Assembly: GCA_963705635.1 (NCBI GenBank) | Contig: CAVPKH010000003.1 | Coordinates: forward strand, 310,001-374,000 | Source: VRUE01 sp963705635 | GTDB taxonomy: Bacteria; Actinomycetota; Thermoleophilia; Solirubrobacterales; 70-9 | Length of the DNA stretch: 64,000 nt | Direction of reading: 5' to 3' | Shown here: piece after piece, positions 33,713-43,068 of the stretch | Numbering within the stretch: position 1 is the stretch's first letter | How the letters are laid out: every line of letters starts with the position of its first letter | The notes under the pieces: model-generated | Database searches by the model: none | Told to the model about the DNA's origin: nothing | Seen by the model: only the letters and a program-made list of their open reading frames with translations | Made by a program: the position numbers and the translations under genes

Positions 33713-34963
33713 CTAAGCGGGGGCTGCTTCGAGTCCTGCGGCTGCCTTGAGCGCCTCGGCGCGGTCCGTCCGCTCCCAGGTGAAGGCGTCGTCGTCGCGG
33801 CCGAAGTGGCCGTAGGCGGCGGTCTTGCGGAAGATCGGGCGGTGCAGGTCGAGGTAGCCGCGGAAGGCGCCGGGGCGCAGGTCGAACTCGGCTTCGACCA
33901 GGCGGGAGATCTCGGCGTCGGGGAGCTTGCCGGTGCCGAAGGTCTCGACCATCAGCGAGATCGGGCGGGCGACGCCGATCGCGTAGGCGACCTGGACCTC
34001 GCAGCGCTGGGCGAGGCCGGCGGCGACGACGTTCTTGGCGACGTGGCGCGCCGCGTAGGCGGCGGAGCGGTCGACCTTGGAGGGGTCCTTGCCGGAGAAG
34101 GCGCCGCCGCCGTGGCGGGCCATGCCGCCGTAGGTGTCGACGATGATCTTGCGGCCGGTGAGGCCGGCGTCGCCGACCGGGCCGCCGATCACGAACTTGC
34201 CGGTCGGGTTGACGAGGAAGTGCTGGCGCAGCTCGGCCTCGTCGAAGAGGCCGGCGGCCTCGGCGCCGAGCACCGGCAGGACCACGTGCTCCCAGAGGTC
34301 GGGCTTGATCTTCGACTCCGACTCGACGCCCTCGGCGTGCTGGGTCGAGATCAGCAGCTTCTCGACCTTGACCGGGCGGCCGTCGGCGTAGCGGACGGTG
34401 ACCTGGGTCTTGCCGTCGGGGCCGAGGTAGTCGAGCGTGCCGTCCTTGCGCACCGCGGCGAGCCGCTCGGCGAGCCGGTGGGCGAGGTGGATCGGCATCG
34501 GCATCAGCGCCTCGGTCTCGTCGGTCGCGTAGCCGAACATCATTCCCTGGTCGCCCGCGCCGGCGATCAGCAGCTCGTCGTCGACCGAGTCCTCGGTCCG
34601 CGTCTCGTAGGCCGCGTCGACGCCCTGGGCGATGTCGGGCGACTGCTTGTCGAGCGAGACCAGGACCGAGATGTGGTCGCAGTTGTAGCCGTAGTCGCCG
34701 TGGTCGTAGCCGATCTCGCGGATCGTCTCGCGGACGAGCTCGGGCACGTCGAGGTGGACGTCGGTCGAGATCTCGCCCGAGACCACCGCCATGCCGGTGT
34801 TGACCAGGGTCTCGCAGGCGACGCGGCCCTCGGGATCGCCCGCCATCACCGCGTCGAGCACGGCGTCGGAGATCGCGTCGCAGACCTTGTCGGGATGGCC
34901 CTCGGTGACGGACTCGGACGTGAAGAGGTACTCGCCCTCGGCGAGCGGCTGGATATCGGTCAT
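33713..34963 (-). CDS. metK: S-adenosylmethionine synthetase
   Basis: Makes SAM from methionine and ATP. The 416-residue protein has the family motifs TSESVTEGHPDKVCDAISDA at the N-terminus, GAGDQGMMFGYATDE (MAT signature 1 region) near 128 and GGGAFSGKDPSKVDRSAAY (signature 2) near 275. The ATG at 34963 has TAGGCT 6 nt upstream. No SAM riboswitch is recognisable in the 30 nt between der and metK. It supplies methyl donor for RsmB, RsmD and other methyltransferases. Confidence 0.96.
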   Translation of the reverse strand: MTDIQPLAEGEYLFTSESVTEGHPDKVCDAISDAVLDAVMAGDPEGRVACETLVNTGMAVVSGEISTDVHLDVPELVRETIREIGYDHGDYGYNCDHISVLVSLDKQSPDIAQGVDAAYETRTEDSVDDELLIAGAGDQGMMFGYATDETEALMPMPIHLAHRLAERLAAVRKDGTLDYLGPDGKTQVTVRYADGRPVKVEKLLISTQHAEGVESESKIKPDLWEHVVLPVLGAEAAGLFDEAELRQHFLVNPTGKFVIGGPVGDAGLTGRKIIVDTYGGMARHGGGAFSGKDPSKVDRSAAYAARHVAKNVVAAGLAQRCEVQVAYAIGVARPISLMVETFGTGKLPDAEISRLVEAEFDLRPGAFRGYLDLHRPIFRKTAAYGHFGRDDDAFTWERTDRAEALKAAAGLEAAPA

Positions 34964-34969
34964 GGGCGA

Positions 34970-34975
34970 AGCCTA
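34970..34975 (-). promoter_or_regulatory. -10 box for leaderless metK transcript
   Basis: TAGGCT, 6 nt, then the ATG at 34963. Confidence 0.5.
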
Positions 34976-34993
34976 AATGGTGTCGAGCGTCGC

Positions 34994-36322
34994 TCAGCGT
35001 CCTCGGCGCGTGCCGGAGTGGGGGACGAAATCGATCACGAGGGGCACGCCCTCGAGCCCGTAGGTCTCGCGCAGGCGGTTCTCCAGGTGGTAGGCCCAGT
35101 CGCGGATGATCAGCTTGCGGTCGTTGACCTGGATCGCGATCCGCGGCGGGCGCTCGCCCACCTGCGCCGCGTAGTAGAGGCGCAGGCGGCGGCCGCGCCG
35201 CGAGGGCGGCGGGGTCTTGGCGACGACGTCGGCGACGAAGCGGTTCAGCTCGGGGGTCGGGATCCGCTCGGCCGCCCGGTCGGCGAGCTCCAGCGCCTTG
35301 GGCAGCAGGTTGGCGACGTTGCGCCCGCGCGTCGCCGAGCAGGTGACGACCGTCGGGGCGCAGGCGCGGCTTGCGCGCGACCCGGGCGCGGGCGTCGTCG
35401 ATGTCGGTGCGGGTGATGTCCCACTTGTTGAGCGCCAGCAGCGTCGCGCAGCCGGCCCGCATCGCGATCTCCGCGACGCGCAGGTCCTCGGCGGTGACGC
35501 CCGTCGGAGGCGTCGCAGACGACCAGCGCCACGTCGGCCCGCTCGACCGCGCGTTCGGAGCGCAGCTGGGCGTAGTAGTCGACCGTGCCGGCGACCTTGG
35601 AGCGGCGGCGCAGGCCGGCGGTGTCGACGAGGATCACCGCGCCGCCCGTCGACCTCGAGCTCGGTGTCGATCGCGTCGCGGGTGGTGCCGGCGCGGTCGG
35701 AGACGATCACCCGCTCGGAGCCGAGGAAGGCGTTGACCAGCGAGGACTTGCCGGCGTTGGGGCGGCCGATCACGGCGACCCGGGTCGCCTCGTCGCGGCC
35801 TCGCGCGGGCGGGCGCGCTCGCCGAGCAGCTCGACGACGCGGTCGAGCAGGTCGCCGCTGCCGAGGCCGTGGGTGGCGGAGACCGGCAGCGGCTCGCCGA
35901 GGCCGAGCTGGTGCAGCTCGGCGGTCATGTGCTCGTCCTCGGGCCGGTCGAGTTTGTTGGCGACGACGAGCACCGGGCACGTCGGCGCCGCGCAGGGTCT
36001 TGGCCAGCTCGGCGTCGCCGGCCCGCACGCCGGCGCGGGCGTCGACGACGAGCATCACCACGTCGGCCTCGGCGATCCCGAGCCGCGCCTGGCGCTGGAC
36101 GTCGCGGGCCAGCTCGGACTCGTCGTCGAGGTCGATGCCGCCGGTGTCGAGCAGCTCGAAGGCGACCCCGTTCCACTCGCAGGGCACCCGCTTGCGGTCG
36201 CGGGTGACGCCGGGCTCGGCGTGGGTGACCGCCTCGCGCCCGCCGGCGAGCCGGTTGACCAGGGTGCTCTTGCCGACGTTGGGGAAGCCGACGACGGCGA
36301 CGGTGGGCAGGCTCGCGCTCAT
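34994..36322 (-). CDS. der: GTPase Der / EngA (frameshifted)
   Basis: Tandem-GTPase ribosome assembly factor. First G domain: VAVVGFPNVGKSTLVNRLAG, LLDTGGIDLDD, VVANKLDRPED. Second G domain: VAVIGRPNAGKSSLVNAFLG, TTRDAIDTELE, ILVDTAGLRRRSKV, LLALNKWDI. The C-terminal KH-like domain ends VIDFVPHSGTRRGR. These are spread over three frames with at least five changes between about 35.35 and 36.0 kb, yet the total span (1329 nt) is divisible by 3. The start overlaps the cmk stop (ATGA), so cmk-der are coupled, as in many bacteria. Confidence 0.88.
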   Translation of the reverse strand: MSASLPTVAVVGFPNVGKSTLVNRLAGGREAVTHAEPGVTRDRKRVPCEWNGVAFELLDTGGIDLDDESELARDVQRQARLGIAEADVVMLVVDARAGVRAGDAELAKTLRGADVPGARRRQQTRPARGRAHDRRAAPARPRRAAAGLRHPRPRQRRPARPRRRAARRARPPARGRDEATRVAVIGRPNAGKSSLVNAFLGSERVIVSDRAGTTRDAIDTELEVDGRRGDPRRHRRPAPPLQGRRHGRLLRPAALRTRGRAGRRGAGRLRRLRRASPPRTCASRRSRCGPAARRCWRSTSGTSPAPTSTTPAPGSRASRACAPTVVTCSATRGRNVANLLPKALELADRAAERIPTPELNRFVADVVAKTPPPSRRGRRLRLYYAAQVGERPPRIAIQVNDRKLIIRDWAYHLENRLRETYGLEGVPLVIDFVPHSGTRRGR

Positions 36323-36973
36323 CGCGAGACCCCCGCTCCGCGGGCCGAGCGTCGACCCTCGACGCCGATCGCGACGACCTCGTCGAGCGCGAGGCCGGTG
36401 GTGTCGAGCTCGATCGCGTCCTCGGCGGCGCGCAGGGCGCTGTGCTCGCGGGTCTCGTCGCGCGCGTCGCGCTCGCGCTGCGCAGCAAGCACCGCGGCCG
36501 GGTCCTCGCCGGTCTGCGGCGGCGCGGCGGCGGGCGCGCTCCTCGGCCGAGGCGGTGAGGAAGACCTTCAGCGGCGCATCGGGGCTGACCACGGTGCCGA
36601 TGTCACGACCCTCGGCGACGTAGCGGCCGGCGGCGATCAGCTGCGCGCTGGCCGGCGACCATCGCCTCGCGCACCGCCGGGTGGACGGAGACCCGCGAGG
36701 CGGCCTCGGTCACCCGCGGCTCGCGGATCGCCGCGCTGACGTCGCGCCCGTCGAGCTCGACCCGCTCGCCGTCGAGCGCAGATCGCCAGCGAGCCCGCCA
36801 GCTCGCCCATCGCCTCGCCGTCGTCGAGGTCGGTGCCGCGCTCGAGCGCCGCCAGCGCCACGCAGCGGTACATCGCCCCCGAGTCGAGGTAGGTGAAGCC
36901 GAGCCGCTCCGCGAGCGGCGCGGGCGACGGTTGACTTGCCGGCCCCGGCGGGCCCGTCGATGGCGATGACCAT
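36319..36973 (-). CDS. cmk: Cytidylate kinase (frameshifted)
   Basis: Phosphorylates CMP/dCMP. The N-terminus MVIAIDGPAGAGKSTVARA holds the P-loop. The C-terminal part has VSPDAPLKVFLTASAEERARRR, typical of the Cmk lid region. Several frame changes lie between about 36.45 and 36.93 kb. The TGA stop overlaps the der start. Upstream, the aroA frame in the raw sequence has no stop before this ATG; see the aroA entry. Confidence 0.82.
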
Positions 36974-37017
36974 GAGCGGCAGCGTTGCAGTGCAGTCAGG
37001 GTGGAGTGGGCGTCCCG

Positions 37018-38337
37018 TCAGGCGCTCGAGGCGCTCAGCGCGCCGGAGCAGCGAGGCGAGGTCGGCCTCGAAGCCCGGGTAGCTGACCGCGGCGGCGTCC
37101 ATGCCCTCGACCTCGACGCCCTCGCGCGAGGCGAGGCCGGCGATCGCGCCCAGCATCGCGATCCGGTGGTCGCCGTGGGACGCGATCGCGCCGCCGCGCA
37201 GGCCGCCGCCGCCCTCGATCCGCATCCCGTCCTCGCTCGGCTCGACCGCGGCGCCGAGCGCGCGTCAGCGCCTCGCAGGTCGTGGCGACCCGGTCGGACT
37301 CCTTGCGGCGCAGCTCGGCGGCGTCGCGGATCGTCGTCTCGCCCTCGGCGAAGCAGGCGGCGAGCGCGACCAGCGGCAGCTCGTCGATCGCCAGCGGGAT
37401 CTCCTCGCCGCCGACCTCGGTGCCGCGCAGCGCGGAGGCGCGGGCGCCGGATCGTCCCGATCGGCTCGCCGCCGCGCTCGCCTACCGGCTCGACCTCGAT
37501 CTCGGCCCCCATCCGCTCGAGGATGCGCGAGCAGCCCGGTCCGGGTCGGGTTGGTGCCGACGCCCTCCAGCGCGACCTCGCTGCCGGGAACGAGCAGCGC
37601 CGCGACGAGGAAGAAGGCGGCCGAGGAGAAGTCCGCGGGAACGGCGAACTCGCCCAGCTCGAGGCGCTTCGCCGGCCGCACCGAGACCCCGCCGCGCAGC
37701 CAGGCGACGTCGGCGCCGGCGGCGGAGAGCATCCGCTCGGTGTGGTCGCGGCTGCGCGCCGGCTCCCGCACCCAGGTCTCGCCCTCGGCGAGCAGGCCGG
37801 CGAAGAGCAGGCACGACTTGACCTGGGCGCTGGCCACCGGCAGCTCGTACTCGATCCCGCTCAGCGCGCGCGCCCTCGATCTCCAGCGGCGGCAGGCGGT
37901 CCTCGCGGCAGCTCAGCCTGGCGCCCATCCGGCCCAGCGGCGCGGCGATCCGGTCGACCGGCCGGCGCCGGATCGAGTCGTCGCCGTCGAGCGTCCAGGC
38001 GCCCTCGGGCTGCCCGGCCAGCCAGCCGGGCAGCAGCCGCAGCAGCGTGCCGGCGTTGCCGACGTCGATCCGCGCCGGGCTCGGCGCCGCGCAGGCCGAC
38101 GCCGCGGATCCGGATCCTCGGCTCGACCCCGGCGCTGCCGACGCCCTCGACCTCGGCGCCGAGCGCCTGCACCGCGGCCAGGGTGGAGCGGGTGTCGGCC
38201 GCGTCGAGGTAGCCCTCGATCGTCGTCTCGCCCTCGCCCATCGCCGCGATCAGCGCGGCGCGGTGGGAGATCGACTTGTCGGGCGGCGGCCGCAGGCTGC
38301 CGCGCAGCGGCCCGGCCGGGTCGAAGCGGGTCGCCAC
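37018..38337 (-). CDS. aroA: 3-phosphoshikimate 1-carboxyvinyltransferase (frameshifted)
   Basis: EPSP synthase of the shikimate pathway. Recognisable parts include LRGSLRPPPDKSISHRAALI, DVGNAGTLLRLLPGWLAG, VASAQVKSCLLFAGLLAEG, FSSAAFFLVAALLVPGS, LAIDELPLVALAACFAEGET and ASHGDHRIAMLGAIAGLA. Five single-base surpluses, each in a GCGC-rich tract, move the frame stepwise. GTG 38337 follows a TAG by 2 nt. One more surplus base of the same kind near 37035 would put the TGA at 37018-37020 in frame and give a 439-residue protein of normal length. Without it, the frame continues into cmk. Confidence 0.83.
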
Positions 38338-38339
38338 GC

Positions 38340-39431
38340 CTACTCGCCGTCGCGCGACGGCGCTGGCGGTGTGGCCCAGCTCGCGCACCAGCGCGACGGC
38401 GCGCGCGGCCTGGTCGTCGCCGACGACCCAGAGCGAGACCGCGCCCGAGGTCATGTCGGGCGCCGGGTAGAGCGCCATGTCCTCGATGTTGACGCCGGCC
38501 TCGCCGAGCGCGAGGGCCAGCTCGGCGATCGTGCCGGGCCGGTTGGTGACGACGACGCGCAGCTCGCGCAGCGGGCCGCCGGCGAGCTCGGCCTCGAGCA
38601 GGCGGCGGCGGTCCGCGGCGGCGGCGGCGTGCCACTCGGCGACCGCCTCGCGCTCGCCCTCGCGGATCAGCTCGGCGGCGTCGCGCAGGCGGCCGGCGAC
38701 CGCGTCGACGGCCTCGGCCACCGCCTCGCGGTTGCTGGCGAAGATGTCCCCCCAGATCGCCGGGTTGGCGCCGGCGACGCGGGTCGTGTCGCGGAAGCTC
38801 GGCCCGACCTCCGGCATCCGCTCGGAGTCGCGCGTCAGCTCCGCCGCCGCCTGGCCGACGAGAACGTTGGCGACGACGTGCGGCAGGTGGCTGACCGTCG
38901 CCATCAGGCGGTCGTGGGCCTCGGGGTCGATCGCCTGCACCCGGGCGCCGAGGCCGGCGACGGTCCGCTGCAGGCGGTCGTAGAGCAGGCCGCTGGAGCG
39001 CTCGCTTTTCGGCGTCAGGTACCAGCGGGCGCCCTCGAAGAGGTCGGCGCGGGCGTTCTCGACTCCCGAGGTCTCGGCCCCGGCCAGCGGGTGGCCGCCG
39101 ATGAAGCGCTCGTCGGCGCCGAGCGCGGCGACGATGTCGCGCTTGGTCGAGCCGACGTCGGTGACGACGGTTTCGGGGCCGCAGGCGTCGAGGGCGGCGC
39201 GGGCGAGCTCGACAAGGCCGGCGACCGGCGCCGCGCAGAAGACGACCTCGGCACCGTCGCAGGCCTCGGCGACCGACGGCGCCGCGTCGTCGATCGACCC
39301 CGGCCTCGACGGCGCGGCCGAGTCGTCGCCGGGTCGGGATCGAAGCCGACGACCTCGGCTCCCGTGCGCTGCCGGGCGGCGAGGCCGATCGAGCCACCGA
39401 TCAGGCCGACGCCGAGGACGGCGATCCTCAT
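38340..39431 (-). CDS. tyrA: Prephenate dehydrogenase with ACT domain (frameshifted)
   Basis: NAD(P)-dependent dehydrogenase making the tyrosine precursor. The N-terminus MRIAVLGVGLIGGSIGLAAR holds the dinucleotide-binding GxGLIGGS. Then come VVTDVGSTKRDIVAAL, FIGGHPLAGAETSGVENARA, MATVSHLPHVVANVL and SFRDTTRVAGANPAIW. A C-terminal ACT domain starts at LRVVVTNRPGTIAELALALG and likely binds an aromatic effector. A frame change lies near 39330. The stop at 38340-38342 is reached if one surplus base in the GCGCG tract near 38360 is removed. The ATG overlaps the aroF stop by 4 nt. Confidence 0.85.
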
Positions 39432-40511
39432 TCGCCGCGCCGCGCCCGCACCGCGTCGCCGAGCTGCCCCAGCGCCGAGACCGTCGCCTCCCAGTCGAGG
39501 CAGGCATCGGTGATCGACTGCCCGTAGACGAGCTCGGCGCCGTCGCCGAGGTCCTGGCGGCCCTCGACCAGGAAGGACTCGAGCATGACCCCGACGATGT
39601 CGGCGTTGCCGCCGGCGACCTGATCGGCGATCTGGCTGGCGACGAGCATCTGCTTGGCGGGGTCCTTGCCGCTGTTGTCGTGCGAGGCGTCGACCACGAC
39701 CCGCTCGGGCAGCCCGGCGGCGCGCAGCTTCGAGAGCGCCCCGCCGACACCGGCGGCGTCGTGGTTGGGGGCGCCCTTGCCGCCGCGCAGGATCACGTGA
39801 CCGTCGGGATTGCCGGTGGTGTAGAGGATCGCCGGCGAGCCGCTGTCGTCGATTCCGGCGAAGGCGTGCGGGGCGGCGGCCGCGCGCACCGCGTCGACCG
39901 CGACCTGGACGTCGCCGTCGGTGCGGTTCTTGAAGCCGATCGGCATCGAGAGGCCGGAGCCGAGCTGGCGGTGGATCTGGCTCTCCGTCGTGCGGGCGCC
40001 GATCGCCCCCCAGGAGATCGCGTCGGCGATGTACTGCGGCGTGATCGGGTCGAGGAACTCGGTGCCGACCGGCAGGCCGAGGTCGAGCACCTGCAGCAGC
40101 AGCTGCCGCGCCATCCGCAGCCCGGTATTGACGTCGAGCGAGCCGTCCAGGTGCGGATCGTTGATCAGCCCCTTCCAGCCGGTCGTCGTCCGCGGCTTCT
40201 CGAAGTAGACCCGCATCGCGATCAGCACGTCCTTGCTCAGCTCGCGCGAGAGCTCGGCCAGGCGGCCGGCGTAGTCCAGGGCCGCCTCGGGGTCGTGGAC
40301 GCTGCAGGGGCCGACCACCACCAGCACCCGGTCGTCGGTCCCGTCGAGCACGTTGCCGACTTCGCCGCGTCCCCGCACCACGGCCTTCTCCCGCTCCTCG
40401 CCCAGCGGCAGTTCTTCGAGCAGCTTGCGCCGGCGAGACCAGCTCCTCGATCCGTTCGATCCGCTGGTCGCGCACGCGGTCCCGCGTCCCGCCCTGCATC
40501 CCGATCATCAT
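39428..40511 (-). CDS. aroF: 3-deoxy-7-phosphoheptulonate synthase, type I (one frameshift)
   Basis: DAHP synthase, first enzyme of aromatic amino acid synthesis; AroG/AroF/AroH-like (type I alpha). Motifs: VVGPCSVHDPEAALDYAGRL, FEKPRTTTGWKGLINDP, VGTEFLDPITPQYIAD, GARTTESQIHRQLGSGLS and GFKNRTDGDVQVA. One frame change near 40435 separates the N-terminal helix (RIERIEELVS) from the rest. ATG 40511 is used here because AAGG lies 4 nt upstream; a leaderless GTG at 40532, 7 nt after a TAGGCT box, is an alternative. Head of aroF-tyrA-aroA-cmk-der. A leader peptide and hairpins upstream suggest attenuation. Confidence 0.9.
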
Positions 40512-40539
40512 CTTGCCTTCACCTTCCTCCACGTTCACA

Positions 40540-40545
40540 AGCCTA
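40540..40545 (-). promoter_or_regulatory. Candidate second aroF -10 box
   Basis: TAGGCT followed by 7 nt and an in-frame GTG (40530-40532). If used, it would bypass the attenuator upstream. Confidence 0.4.
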
Positions 40546-40556
40546 CTTCCGGTTTC

Positions 40557-40642
40557 CCCGACGCACAGGCAGTGCGACGGGACGACTCTGTTCGGCGGCC
40601 GGCCAGCTGCTTATCTCGTTGCGGCAAAAGCCGCGAGGCCGG
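40557..40642 (-). promoter_or_regulatory. Attenuator-type hairpins of the aroF leader
   Basis: Downstream of the leader peptide stop, the transcript can form GCGGC-TTTT-GCCGC (40621-40634), a long-range CCGGCC/GGCCGG pairing (40597-40602 with 40637-40642) that competes with it, and a distal hairpin with arms CCCGTCGCAC/GTGCGTCGGG (40572-40581, 40557-40566; one mismatch). The competing helices suit a terminator/antiterminator switch. No T-run follows the distal stem. Confidence 0.55.
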
Positions 40643-40646
40643 ACGC

Positions 40647-40739
40647 CTAGCTAAATCGCCAGAAATAGGAGAAGCGGACAGGGACGAGCGCGGCGCCGGG
40701 GGCGCGGGTGGGGCTCGTCGTGTCAGCGGACCGCTTCAC
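40647..40739 (-). CDS. Aromatic-rich leader peptide of the aroF operon
   Basis: A 30-codon frame starts at GTG 40739, preceded by AGGGA with a 2-nt gap, and ends in RFSYFWRFS then TAG. Five of the last eight residues before the terminal serine are Phe, Tyr or Trp, which are rare in this Ala/Arg/Gly-rich genome. It lies between hisC and aroF, the DAHP synthase gene. Clusters of regulated-amino-acid codons just before competing hairpins are the hallmark of ribosome-mediated attenuation: stalling when Phe/Tyr/Trp-tRNA is short would favour read-through. Function is inferred. Confidence 0.65.
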   Translation of the reverse strand: MKRSADTTSPTRAPGAALVPVRFSYFWRFS

Positions 40740-40749
40740 CTTCCCTGAC

Positions 40750-40778
40750 TTTGTAGCAGGTGAGCTGCGACTAGTCGA
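40750..40778 (-). promoter_or_regulatory. Candidate promoter of the aroF leader
   Basis: TCGACT (40773-40778), 17-nt spacer, TACAAA (40750-40755), ending 10 nt before the leader peptide GTG. It overlaps the hisC stop codon. Confidence 0.45.
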
Positions 40779-41867
40779 GGATTTCGCCGAGGCCGGTGAG
40801 GAAGCGGGCGTTCTCCGCGGCGGTGCCGTAGGAGACGCGGATGTGGCCCGGGTCGCCGAGGGGGGTGCCGGGACGGACCGCGATCGAGCGCTCGGCAAGG
40901 CCTTCGACGACGTCGGCCTCCTCGGCCTCGCCGAGGTCGATCCAGGAGAAGTTGGCGTGGGTGTCCGAGGTGGCGAGGCCGAGGTCGCGCAGGCCCTCCT
41001 CGACGCGGAGTCGCTCAGCGATCGTGCTCTCGACCCGGCGGCTGACGTCGTCCTGGTGCAGGATCGCCTCGGCGCCCGCCGCCTGGGCGAGCGCGTTGAC
41101 GCTGAAGGGCTGGCGCACGGCGTCGATCGCGGCGCGGAACTTGGGCGAGCCGAGCGCGTAGCCGACCCGCAGGCCGGCGAGGCCGTAGACCTTGCTGAAG
41201 GTGCGCAGGACGACCAGGTTGGGCAGCGCAGCGAAGCAGGTCGACGGTCGCATCGGGGTCGTCGTGGGTCTGGAACTCGACGTAGGCCTCGTCGAGGATG
41301 ACCGTGACGTGCGCCGGCAGCCGCTCGCAGAAGGCGGCGACCTCGGCGGCGGGAAGGTGGGTGCCGGTCGGATTGTTGGGGTTGCAGACGAGGACCAGCT
41401 GGGTCGCCGCGGTCACCTCGGCCGCCATCGCCTCGAGGTCGTGGACGTCGTCGCTCGGCGAGCGGCACGCGGACCTCGCGCGCCCCGGTCAGCGCCGGCA
41501 GGTAGGGGTACATCGAGAAGGCCGGCCAGGAGTAGAGGATCTCGGCGCCGGGCTCGCAGAGCGCCTCGGCGGCGGCGAGCAGGATCTCGCAGGAGCCGTT
41601 GCCGACGGCGACCCGGGCCGGCTCGGTGTCGTAGCGCTCGGCGATGCGGCGGCGCAGCAGCGTCGCGTCGGGGTCCGGGTAGCGGTTCATCGCCGCCGCG
41701 GCGGCGGCGATCGCCTCGACCACCTTCGGGTGCGGCGGCGCCGGCGACTCGTTGGAGGCAAGCTGGGCGATACCGCCAGCGGCGATCGCCTCGGGCGCCT
41801 GCCCGGTCGGCACACCGGCCTGGTAGCCCGGCATGCGGGCAAGCTTCTCGGCAAAGGTGACGGCCAT
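40771..41867 (-). CDS. hisC: Histidinol-phosphate / aromatic aminotransferase (frameshifted)
   Basis: Class I/II PLP aminotransferase of the HisC family. N-terminal FAEKLARMPGYQAGVPTGQA, then IAQLASNESPAPPHPKVVEA, MNRYPDPDATLLRRRIAERY, LVCNPNNPTGTHLPAAEVAA and the PLP-lysine region LRTFSKVYGLAGLRVGYALG near residue 210. Frame changes near 41455 and 41230 interrupt it. Between an aromatic operon and aroH it may act as aromatic rather than, or besides, histidinol-phosphate aminotransferase; no other his gene is nearby. The symbol reflects the family. Confidence 0.83.
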
Positions 41868-41928
41868 GGAAGAGTTTGCCCGATAGGTGGTAGCGGTGCC
41901 CGGACCAAGCGGGGCAAGGACGCAGGGA

Positions 41929-41953
41929 GGCCAAATAGCAGCGCTATTTGGCC
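41929..41953. terminator. 11-bp hairpin upstream of hisC
   Basis: GGCCAAATAGC-AGC-GCTATTTGGCC in the spacer between aroH and hisC. A compact hairpin of 11 bp and a 3-nt loop; probable terminator of the rluB-aroH unit. Confidence 0.6.
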
Positions 41954-41989
41954 GACTGAGGACGCCGCCCCGCGCTGCGTCCAGCGCCG

Positions 41990-42364
41990 TTATTGAGCGG
42001 CGTGGAGGTCGGCTCGAAGCTCTTGCGTCGCCCCTAAGTACACGTGGGCGGGCTTGTGACCGACGGGCGCGTAGTAGTGGACCATCGCCCGGATCACCTG
42101 CGGCATCGCGCCCGGCACGTCGATCTCGCGGGCGCAGATCAGCGGCACCGAGTCGAGCCCGAGGCGGCGCGCGGCGACCGCCGGGAACTCGGCGTCGAGG
42201 TCGCCGGTGGTGGTGAAGAGGCAGCTGACCATCGCCTCGGCGGTCAGCTCGTTGCGATCGAGCAGCTCGCGCATCAGGGTCTCGGTCGCGCCGACGATCG
42301 CCTCGGCCTCGTTGGCCTCGGCCTGGACGGCGCCGCGGACCGCGAAAAGTCGCTCCTCGCTCAT
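41990..42364 (-). CDS. aroH: Chorismate mutase, AroH class
   Basis: Converts chorismate to prephenate. The 124-residue segment matches the trimeric B. subtilis AroH fold rather than the helical AroQ type: FAVRGAVQAEANEAEAIVGA (Arg near residue 9), SCLFTTTGDLDAEFPAVAAR, VPLICAREIDVPGAMPQVIR and HVYLGATQELRADL. It supplies prephenate to TyrA encoded nearby. In the sequence as given there is no stop between rluB and this ATG, so it could be the C-terminal domain of an RluB fusion. A TGA overlapping the ATG (ATGA) exists in another frame. Confidence 0.85.
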   Translation of the reverse strand: MSEERLFAVRGAVQAEANEAEAIVGATETLMRELLDRNELTAEAMVSCLFTTTGDLDAEFPAVAARRLGLDSVPLICAREIDVPGAMPQVIRAMVHYYAPVGHKPAHVYLGATQELRADLHAAQ

Positions 42365-43058
42365 CGAGCTCGAATCTTCCCAGAGGCGGGCGATCTCCTC
42401 CTCGCCGAGCCGCCGCGCCTGCCCCTGCGACAGCGAGCCAAGCTCGATCGGGCCGAAGCGGACGCGGCGCAGCGCCACCACCCGGTTGTCGATCGCCTCG
42501 GCCATGCGGCGCACCTGGCGGTTGCGGCCCTCGCGCAGGATGAGCTCGATCTCCCGCTCGCCGTGCCGGCGCACCTCGGCCCGCGCGGTCGGGCCGTCCT
42601 CCAGCTCGACCCCGCTCGCCAGCCGGCGCAGATCGGCGTCGGAGGGCGGCCGCCGCAGCTCCGCCCGGTAGGCCTTGGCGACGCCATAGCGGGGATGGGT
42701 GAGCCGGTTGGCCAGCTCGCCGTCGTTGGTCAGCAAGCAGCAACCCAGTCGAGTCAGCGTCGAGCCGGCCCACCGGATAGAGCCGCGCGGCCGAATCGAC
42801 CAGCCCGACCACGGCCGGCCGACTGCCCGGCTCCCGCGCGGTCGAAACCACCCCCGCCGGCTTGTTGACCGCCCAAACCTCCCGCGGCTCCTCGCCAACC
42901 AGACTCCCGTCCACCCGCACGTCATCGCCAGCTCCAACGTCCCTGGCCGGATCGGTAACCACCTCACCACCAACAGTGACCCTGCCCCGACCAATGATCA
43001 CCTCAGCTTTACGCCGAGAAGCGACTCCTCCATGAGCAAGGAACTTGGCAAGCCTCAT
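42365..43058 (-). CDS. rluB: Pseudouridine synthase RluB family (one frameshift)
   Basis: 23S rRNA pseudouridine synthase. The N-terminal S4 domain is MRLAKFLAHGGVASRRKAEV. The catalytic motif region is LYPVGRLDADSTGLLLLTND, with the active Asp in GRLD; a surplus base near 42737 breaks the frame just after it. Then come LTHPRYGVAKAYRAELRRPP and LREGRNRQVRRMAEAI. The C-terminus (RRLGEEEIARLWEDSSS) runs in frame into the chorismate mutase. It follows scpA-scpB, as often seen in Gram-positive genomes. Confidence 0.88.
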
Positions 43059-43068
43059 GGCGCTGGGA

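Noticed and set aside
36319..39431. TyrA-AroA-Cmk trifunctional fusion
   Set aside because: In the raw sequence no stop separates the three, but a single surplus base in the GCGCG tracts near 38360 and 37035 restores TAG 38340 and TGA 37018. Surplus bases in just such tracts break aroA five more times, and normal start codons follow each stop.
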